A stretch of DNA of 64,000 bases from Fibrisoma limi BUZ 3 (GTDB lineage Bacteria; Bacteroidota; Bacteroidia; Cytophagales; Spirosomataceae), in the NCBI RefSeq assembly GCF_000296815.2, contig NZ_CAIT01000010.1, forward strand, positions 186,001 through 250,000, given 5' to 3'. Of the stretch, positions 58,534 through 64,000 are shown piece after piece. The translations under genes were made by a program, and so were the position numbers. The notes beneath the pieces were generated by a model. The model saw nothing but the letters and a program-made list of their open reading frames with translations. It searched no databases and had not been told where the DNA came from. Position 1 is the first letter of the stretch; every line of letters starts with the position of its first letter.

Positions 58534-61500
58534 TTACTCAATCAGCATGGCTTTGCCACTGACTACGTCGTTTTCGACGGTCTTGTACTTGACGCCCCGC
58601 TTGACAGTGCCATCGGTGTACTGAACGTTAACCTTATCGTTCCGATTAGCAACCTTTATCTGACGAACAGGCATTTGCCGGGGCATAGGCGGTGCGCCGG
58701 CACCCATGCTATTGTTTTCGGACATACGCCGGGCATATTCTTCTGGACCAGTTGCCAGATGATCGTCGTCAAAGTCCTCCATGTTAGTGTGTAACTGAGG
58801 TTGAGGCTGCGGACGATGTTGGGCTGGTGCCTGCCGGATTTCCTGCTGTACTTCCTGTGGCTCCTGCGCCGGAATATCGGCTTTGGCCAGGAAGCTGATC
58901 GTATCAAAATTGACCTTGGTCAGGAATCGCTTGAACAATTCAACCGACTCAAATTTGTAGACCAGCAGTGGGTCTTTCTGCTCAAAAACGGCGTTCTGCA
59001 CCGACTGCTTCAGGTCGTCCATTTCTCGGAGGTGTTCTTTCCACTCCTGGTCAATCACGGCCAGCGTAATGGCTTTCTCCATCTCCGTTACGAGCGCCCG
59101 GCCTCCGGTTTCGACGGCTTCGCGCAGATCCGTTACTACGGTCAATTCATGGATACCGTCTGAAAACGGTACCACAATGTTTTTGATGATGTGCCCCTGC
59201 TCGGTGAGAACCTGCTGAAGAACAGGCAGTGCTTTCTCGGCAATAGCCTGGTTTTTGACCTGGTATTGTTGCTCAGCTTCGTCATACAGCCGCCCTACCT
59301 GATCCTGTTTCTTCAGTTTGGCAAACTCATCGGCCGTAAGCGACGGCGTCAGGCCGAGGGCCGTCAGAAGTTGAAGCTGTACCTCATCATAATTGCCTTC
59401 GGCGTTCGAAACGATATCCTCAACTACATCATACATCGTGTTGGCGATGTCGAGCGGCAAACGATCCCCGAACAGCGCGTTCCGACGGCGTTTATAGATA
59501 GCCTCGCGCTGGTAGTTCATCACGTCGTCGTATTCGAGCAGTCGCTTCCGGATGCCAAAGTTGTTTTCTTCAACTTTCTTCTGCGCCCGTTCGATCGATT
59601 TCGTAATCATCGAGTGCTGAATTACCTCGCCTTCTTCAAGGCCCATCCGGTCCATAACCTTTGCAATCCGGTCGGAACCGAACAGACGCATCAGGCTATC
59701 TTCCAGCGAGACGAAGAACTGCGACGTACCGGGATCCCCCTGGCGACCCGAACGACCGCGCAACTGGCGGTCAACCCGGCGCGACTCGTGCCGTTCCGTA
59801 CCGATGATGGCCAGACCGCCCGCAGCCCGCGACTCAGGCGTCAACTTAATGTCCGTACCACGGCCAGCCATGTTCGTCGCAATCGTAACCGTACTGGGCA
59901 GACCAGCCGTGGCTACAATTTCGGCTTCGCGCTGGTGGTATTTAGCGTTCAGAACCTGGTGCTGGATCTTCCGCAACGTCAGCAGGCGGCTGAGCAACTC
60001 AGAGTTTTCAACCGAAGTGGTACCTACCAGCACCGGCCGGCCTTTCTCGACCAGGGCATTGATTTCATCAACAACGGCGTTGTATTTCTCACGTACCGAG
60101 CGGTACACTTTATCTTCTTCGTCTTGGCGGCTGATGGGTTTATTGGTTGGAATAACCACTACGTCCATCTTGTAAATCTGCCAGAATTCAGACGCTTCCG
60201 TTTCGGCCGTACCGGTCATACCCGCCCGTTTGTGATACATCCGGAAGTAGTTCTGGAGCGTAACGGTCGCGTAGGTCTGCGTGGCATCTTCTACCTTAAC
60301 TCCTTCTTTCGCTTCAACAGCCTGGTGCAGACCATCCGACCACCGGCGGCCTTCCATGATCCGGCCCGTCTGTTCGTCTACAATCTTCACTTTACCGTCC
60401 ATGATCACGTACTCTGTGTCACGCTCGAACAAACAATAGGCTTTCAGGAGCTGGTTTACCGTATTGATACGTTGCGTCTTAACGGCGTAGTCGCGGATAA
60501 CGGCTTCTTTGTGCAGAATCTTTTCCTGTTCCGAAAACTCGGCGTCTTTATCAATGACGTTCAGATCGACCGATAAGTCGGGCAGGATAAAGAAATTAGG
60601 ATCTTCGCCAGAACCCGTGATGAAGTCGATCCCCTTTTCGGTCAGTTCAACGCTGTTGTGCCGCTCATCGATGGTGAAGTAAAGCGGAGCATCGGCTTCG
60701 GGCATCAACTTCTGGTTTTCGGCCAGATAAATTGACTCCGTTTTCTGGAGCAACGCTTTATTACCCGTCTCACTCAGGAACTTGATGAGGGGCTTGTGCT
60801 TAGGTAGACCCCGATAAGCGCGGAACAGAGAAAGCCCGCCTTCTTTCTCATCGCCAGCCGCAATTTTTTTCTTCGCATCGTTCAGGTAGTCGTACACCAG
60901 TTTACGCTGTGCTTCAACTACCCGCGACACCCGGGGTTTCAGTTCGATGTAATCCTGCTCATCGCCACGCGGTACCGGGCCTGAAATAATCAGAGGAGTC
61001 CGGGCGTCATCGATCAGAACGGAGTCAACTTCGTCGACCATCGCGAAGTGATGCTTGCGCTGAACCAACTCACCCGTTTCGCGGGCCATGTTATCGCGGA
61101 GGTAATCGAAACCGAATTCGTTGTTGGTACCATACGTGATATCGGCCAGATACGCCTGTTTTCGAGCATCGGAGTTAGGCTGGTGTTTGTCAATACAATC
61201 GACACGCAGGCCATGGAACTCAAAGAGCGGCCCCATCCACTCGGAGTCACGCTTGGCCAGGTAATCGTTCACCGTCACGATGTGCACACCACGTCCGGCC
61301 AGGCCATTCAGGAAAGCCGGGAAGGTTGCTACAAGGGTTTTACCTTCACCCGTTGCCATTTCGGCAATTTTACCTTGGTGCAGCACGACGCCCCCGATGA
61401 TCTGAACGTCGTAATGGACCATATCCCATTTAATGGGAGAACCGGCCGCATCCCAGGTGTTAGCCCAGTAAGCCTGATCACCATCGATGACAACGTTCTT

Positions 61501-61926
61501 TTTGCGGATTGCTAACTCCTGATCGAATGGCGTAGCCGTTACGGTCAGGTGTTCGTTGCTGGCGAACCGGCGAGCTGTTTCCTTAACGATGGCGAAAGCC
61601 TGCGGAAGGATATCGAGCAGAACGCGTTCCAGTTCCGTGTTGCGATCGGCTTCGAGCTTGTCAATCTGGTTGAACAGCCGCTCTTTCTGGTTTACGTCGA
61701 CGTCAGGGCTGCCAGCCTGCTGGGTCAGATCGGCCAGTTGGTTGTCAATATCCTGCAACTCGTCAGCAATACGGGCTTTCAGTTCAGCCGATGCCTGCCG
61801 GAGTTCGTCGTTGGAAAGGTCTTTCAACCGGGCAAATTCGGCATTGACTTTCTCGACGTAGGGAAGCAGTTCTTTAATGTCCCGCTGCGATTTCGTGCCG
61901 AAGAGCTTGGCTATGAAATTGATCAT
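58534..61926 (-). CDS. secA: Preprotein translocase subunit SecA
   Basis: The 1130-residue ATPase that drives proteins through the SecYEG channel. Walker A is MATGEGKTLV (Lys197), with the DEVD box in MVDEVDSVLIDDARTPLIISGP (about 300), NYFRMYHKRAGMTGTAETEA, and the helicase motif TNMAGRGTDIKL with GTERHESRRVDRQLRGRSGRQGDPG. A long insertion in the preprotein-binding region accounts for the size compared with the 840-900 residues of other phyla. The C-terminus (KRGVKYKTVENDVVSGKAMLIE) lacks the zinc-binding cysteines found in E. coli SecA, as in other Bacteroidota. A Pro/Gln-rich linker precedes it. The leader carries a hairpin. Confidence 0.98.
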   Translation of the reverse strand: MINFIAKLFGTKSQRDIKELLPYVEKVNAEFARLKDLSNDELRQASAELKARIADELQDIDNQLADLTQQAGSPDVDVNQKERLFNQIDKLEADRNTELERVLLDILPQAFAIVKETARRFASNEHLTVTATPFDQELAIRKKNVVIDGDQAYWANTWDAAGSPIKWDMVHYDVQIIGGVVLHQGKIAEMATGEGKTLVATFPAFLNGLAGRGVHIVTVNDYLAKRDSEWMGPLFEFHGLRVDCIDKHQPNSDARKQAYLADITYGTNNEFGFDYLRDNMARETGELVQRKHHFAMVDEVDSVLIDDARTPLIISGPVPRGDEQDYIELKPRVSRVVEAQRKLVYDYLNDAKKKIAAGDEKEGGLSLFRAYRGLPKHKPLIKFLSETGNKALLQKTESIYLAENQKLMPEADAPLYFTIDERHNSVELTEKGIDFITGSGEDPNFFILPDLSVDLNVIDKDAEFSEQEKILHKEAVIRDYAVKTQRINTVNQLLKAYCLFERDTEYVIMDGKVKIVDEQTGRIMEGRRWSDGLHQAVEAKEGVKVEDATQTYATVTLQNYFRMYHKRAGMTGTAETEASEFWQIYKMDVVVIPTNKPISRQDEEDKVYRSVREKYNAVVDEINALVEKGRPVLVGTTSVENSELLSRLLTLRKIQHQVLNAKYHQREAEIVATAGLPSTVTIATNMAGRGTDIKLTPESRAAGGLAIIGTERHESRRVDRQLRGRSGRQGDPGTSQFFVSLEDSLMRLFGSDRIAKVMDRMGLEEGEVIQHSMITKSIERAQKKVEENNFGIRKRLLEYDDVMNYQREAIYKRRRNALFGDRLPLDIANTMYDVVEDIVSNAEGNYDEVQLQLLTALGLTPSLTADEFAKLKKQDQVGRLYDEAEQQYQVKNQAIAEKALPVLQQVLTEQGHIIKNIVVPFSDGIHELTVVTDLREAVETGGRALVTEMEKAITLAVIDQEWKEHLREMDDLKQSVQNAVFEQKDPLLVYKFESVELFKRFLTKVNFDTISFLAKADIPAQEPQEVQQEIRQAPAQHRPQPQPQLHTNMEDFDDDHLATGPEEYARRMSENNSMGAGAPPMPRQMPVRQIKVANRNDKVNVQYTDGTVKRGVKYKTVENDVVSGKAMLIE

Positions 61927-61950
61927 ATTTTCTGTTGGTCAATCAAGTGA

Positions 61951-62012
61951 GTCGATCAACTGGTGAATTATGTAATCCATGGATCGCTTCGATAAGTGAC
62001 CAGTTGATCGAC
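61951..62012 (-). promoter_or_regulatory. Inverted repeat in the secA leader
   Basis: Perfect 14-bp arms GTCGATCAACTGGT (61951-61964) and ACCAGTTGATCGAC (61999-62012) lie between the predicted transcript start and the ATG. The spacer contains further small palindromes (ATCCATGGAT and a 4-bp ATCG/CGAT hairpin). The leader RNA would fold into one long stem. Confidence 0.6.
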
Positions 62013-62024
62013 CTTATTTTTCTA

Positions 62025-62055
62025 CAAATTTAGTTCATTATAACCGTACTACAAC
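62025..62055 (-). promoter_or_regulatory. Promoter of secA
   Basis: The minus strand has TAAATTTG (62025-62032), a full match to TAnnTTTG, and GTTG (62052-62055, 3 of 4 to TTTG) at exactly 19 bp. The predicted start is about 62018. Confidence 0.55.
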
Positions 62056-62116
62056 AAGGAGAGTGGTTTCGGAATGTACCTTACCGTATGGACTCTACGT
62101 TTTAGAAATAAACTAC

Positions 62117-62124
62117 TACTTTTG
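62117..62124 (+). promoter_or_regulatory. -7 promoter box of the SLBB export gene
   Basis: TACTTTTG is a full match to TAnnTTTG and sits 33 bp before the ATG at 62157. No TTTG at the -33 spacing was found. Confidence 0.5.
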
Positions 62125-62156
62125 CGAATCAAATATTGGCCCAATGGCCAACATTT

Positions 62157-64000
62157 ATGTGTATCAAAGACAAATTGTCACATTATCACTTTACTACCCG
62201 CCAATTCATCGTACTTACATGGTTACTACTGACAGGCATTGGTTTGGGATATGCGCAAAGACCCTCTACCCGTGTAGATCAGTTGAGCGACGACCAGGTA
62301 GTTGAATTTTATCGCCGGGCACAAGCCAGTGGGCTAAGTGAAGCGCAGATTGAGCAGGCGGCCATGTCTCAGGGGTATACATTAGATGATATTGCCAAGA
62401 TGCGTCGACGGATCGCAGAGATTCGGTCAAAGGTTAACCGGACCGGTGGACAAACTGTAACGGATACCAGCATTGGCCGGACATTGCCTAATGATCTTTC
62501 ACGACGACTCCCTGATTCTTTACGATTTTATAAGCGGGACACAATACGTCGTCCTGTCGTGTTTGGGGCATCACTTTTTGAAAACGCCAATCTATCGTTT
62601 GAGCCTAATCTGCGGATTGCGACCCCTCGTAACTACGTTGTTGGTCCGGACGATGAGATTACGATTGATATTTCAGGCGCGGCATCTGACAACTTTCGGC
62701 TGAAAGTTAGCCCGGAGGGAGCCGTCAAGGTGCCAAATGTACCGCCCATTCTGGTGAGTGGACTGACTATTGAGCAGGCCGAACAGCGGATTATCGATCG
62801 ACTACGCAAAGCAGGATATCAAGGCTTAGGTACGCCTGGTAGCGGAACATACGCTAATGTCACACTGACAAACATTCGCAGTATTCGGGTCACATTGGTC
62901 GGCGAAGTCGTTAGGCCGGGTACGTATACGATCTCATCACTTGGTACTGCTTTTAACGCTCTATACTTAGCGGGTGGTCCAAATCCGGAAACGGGCTCGT
63001 TCCGGCGCATCAGCATCATTCGTGGAAATCGGGTAGTACGTACCATTGATCTCTACGACTTCATCCTGCGGGGTGACCGGAAAGACAACATCCGGCTTCA
63101 GGACGATGACGTAATTCGAGTCGCCGATTATAACACACGGGTTGAGATGGCGGGCGAAGTGCGTCGACCCGCAATTTTTGAGGTTTTGCCAGGCGAAACG
63201 CTAAAGGACGTACTAAGTTTTGCTGGAGGTTTTTCCGATGAAGCGTACCGGGCTACCATTACCCTTCGGCGTAATACGGATCGCGAGCGTCGTATCGTTA
63301 CAATAACCGAAGATCAACTGGCAGGTTTTGTTCCTCAGCCGGGTGATAAGTTCACAGTTGGACGAATACTGAATCGGTACGAAAACCGTGTTCAGGTAGT
63401 TGGAGCGGTGATGCGCCCGGGGGATTATGCGCTGGAACCAGGCGTTACTACCGTTCGCGAACTGATTAATCGGGCCGAGGGCCTACGGCAGGATGCATTT
63501 CGGAATCGCGCTAATATATTCCGTGAGCGGGGCGATATGGAACGGGAAAACCTTGCGTTTGATCTGGGAAAGTTGATGAAAGGAGAGGCTGCTGACATCC
63601 CGTTGATGCGGCAGGATAGTGTAGTGATTCAATCTATTCGCGATTTGAGAGAAGCTTATTATGTGATGATTGAAGGTGCCGTAAATAGACCGGATACGTT
63701 CGATTTTGTCCGTAATATGAGTGTATCTGACCTAATTGCTCAGGCCGGAGGATTTCAGGAGGGAGCTACCGCCAGCCGCGTAGAAATTGCCCGGCGTATC
63801 AGGCGGGATTCGGCCTCGACGCCTGATAATGTCATCATATTTCGCTTTAATCTAGATCGTGATCTACGGCTAAACCCTCAGGATGCAGGATTTATATTAG
63901 AACCGTTCGATATAGCCTATGTCCGGACGGCGGCTTATTACGAGCCGCAGCAGCAGGTCTATATTGCTGGCGAGATAAGGCATCCAGGCAATTATGCAAT
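62157..64000 (+). CDS. SLBB-domain polysaccharide export protein (3' end beyond window)
   Basis: The first 614 codons of a longer gene, cut by the window edge with no stop reached. The signal peptide (h-region IVLTWLLLTGIGLGYA, then Q) is followed by a helical N-terminal segment (QLSDDQVVEFYRRAQASGLS, about residues 43-62), the polysaccharide export domain (NYVVGPDDEITIDISGAASD, then SGLTIEQAEQRI), and a series of SLBB repeats (VTLVGEVVRPGTYT, VEMAGEVRRPAIFEV, VQVVGAVMRPGDYAL, VMIEGAVNRPDTFDF, VYIAGEIRHPGNYA). These resemble the outer-membrane Wza channel. The frame is open upstream to 62112, and ATG at 62157 is chosen for the signal and the promoter. It should export capsule or exopolysaccharide. 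Confidence 0.92.
   Translation, partial: MCIKDKLSHYHFTTRQFIVLTWLLLTGIGLGYAQRPSTRVDQLSDDQVVEFYRRAQASGLSEAQIEQAAMSQGYTLDDIAKMRRRIAEIRSKVNRTGGQTVTDTSIGRTLPNDLSRRLPDSLRFYKRDTIRRPVVFGASLFENANLSFEPNLRIATPRNYVVGPDDEITIDISGAASDNFRLKVSPEGAVKVPNVPPILVSGLTIEQAEQRIIDRLRKAGYQGLGTPGSGTYANVTLTNIRSIRVTLVGEVVRPGTYTISSLGTAFNALYLAGGPNPETGSFRRISIIRGNRVVRTIDLYDFILRGDRKDNIRLQDDDVIRVADYNTRVEMAGEVRRPAIFEVLPGETLKDVLSFAGGFSDEAYRATITLRRNTDRERRIVTITEDQLAGFVPQPGDKFTVGRILNRYENRVQVVGAVMRPGDYALEPGVTTVRELINRAEGLRQDAFRNRANIFRERGDMERENLAFDLGKLMKGEAADIPLMRQDSVVIQSIRDLREAYYVMIEGAVNRPDTFDFVRNMSVSDLIAQAGGFQEGATASRVEIARRIRRDSASTPDNVIIFRFNLDRDLRLNPQDAGFILEPFDIAYVRTAAYYEPQQQVYIAGEIRHPGNYA

Noticed and set aside
59191-60576. Plus-strand open frame of about 461 codons
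   Set aside because: It lies entirely antisense to secA, whose motifs are complete. The translation has no recognisable domain.
62063-62305. Plus-strand open frame before the SLBB gene
   Set aside because: It overlaps the SLBB signal peptide in another frame and crosses the promoter; no features of its own.
1-64000. CRISPR arrays, prophage, insertion sequences, restriction or other defence genes
   Set aside because: No regularly spaced repeats, transposase, integrase, nuclease-methylase pairs or toxin-antitoxin pairs were found. The repeats present are single inverted repeats.

Overview
The window looks like a chromosomal segment of a Bacteroidota bacterium of the order Cytophagales, most like Spirosoma and relatives. 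This is inferred from gene content, with no database search. The evidence is a SusC/SusD pair, a second TonB-dependent receptor with a carboxypeptidase-like N-terminal domain, tandem FG-GAP/ASPIC-UnbV lipoproteins, BatD, a three-gene succinate dehydrogenase with one cytochrome b subunit, a SecA of about 1130 residues without the usual C-terminal zinc-binding cysteines, few Shine-Dalgarno sites, and repeated -7 promoter boxes of the Bacteroidota form TAnnTTTG. No phage, plasmid, transposase, CRISPR or rRNA sequence was seen. There is one tRNA gene.

Layout. 1-10131 (all minus): an Arg/Asp-rich disordered lipoprotein, a giant alpha-2-macroglobulin, a small NTF2-like secreted protein and penicillin-binding protein 1C. 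The macroglobulin/PBP1C pairing is a known periplasmic partnership. 10226-17360: a beta-CASP metallo-hydrolase, a small hypothetical, BatD, chorismate synthase, a GldL-like two-helix membrane protein, an ApbE-type flavin transferase and a Tat-exported Gfo/Idh oxidoreductase. 17738-26095: a TonB-dependent receptor without a SusD partner, a Ser/Thr/Gly-rich secreted protein, an APC permease and a YdiJ-like FAD/Fe-S dehydrogenase.

26550-44630 is the most distinctive region. It holds SusC, SusD, two tandem FG-GAP/ASPIC-UnbV lipoproteins of about 1135 residues, a DUF4136 protein, a lipoprotein with all the vanadium haloperoxidase motifs, a small secreted protein of barrel-like composition, a DUF4177 protein, a secreted GH65-family enzyme and a TetR regulator. 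It reads as an envelope nutrient-acquisition or oxidation locus whose substrate cannot be told from sequence.

45004-64000 is mostly core metabolism and envelope: tRNA-Gln(UUG), fabD, sdhC-sdhA-sdhB, ispE, a cytochrome oxidase subunit III-type protein, an M1 aminopeptidase, a FabH-like synthase, a minus-strand set (DUF922-like HEQRH protein, deoC, glycosyltransferase), secA, and the first 614 codons of an SLBB polysaccharide-export protein cut by the window edge.

At the non-coding level the window is rich in unusually long and often perfect inverted repeats between genes: 12-bp arms containing both stop codons of two convergent genes, 25-bp arms after susD, 36-bp arms reaching the start codon at 40792, 21-bp arms touching the tRNA, and 31-bp polypurine/polypyrimidine arms at 54270-54349. 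There is also a six-run G-quadruplex motif inside the dehydrogenase gene and a hairpin-forming secA leader. I found no known defence or mobile system. The best candidate for something undescribed is the SusCD / FG-GAP pair / haloperoxidase locus.
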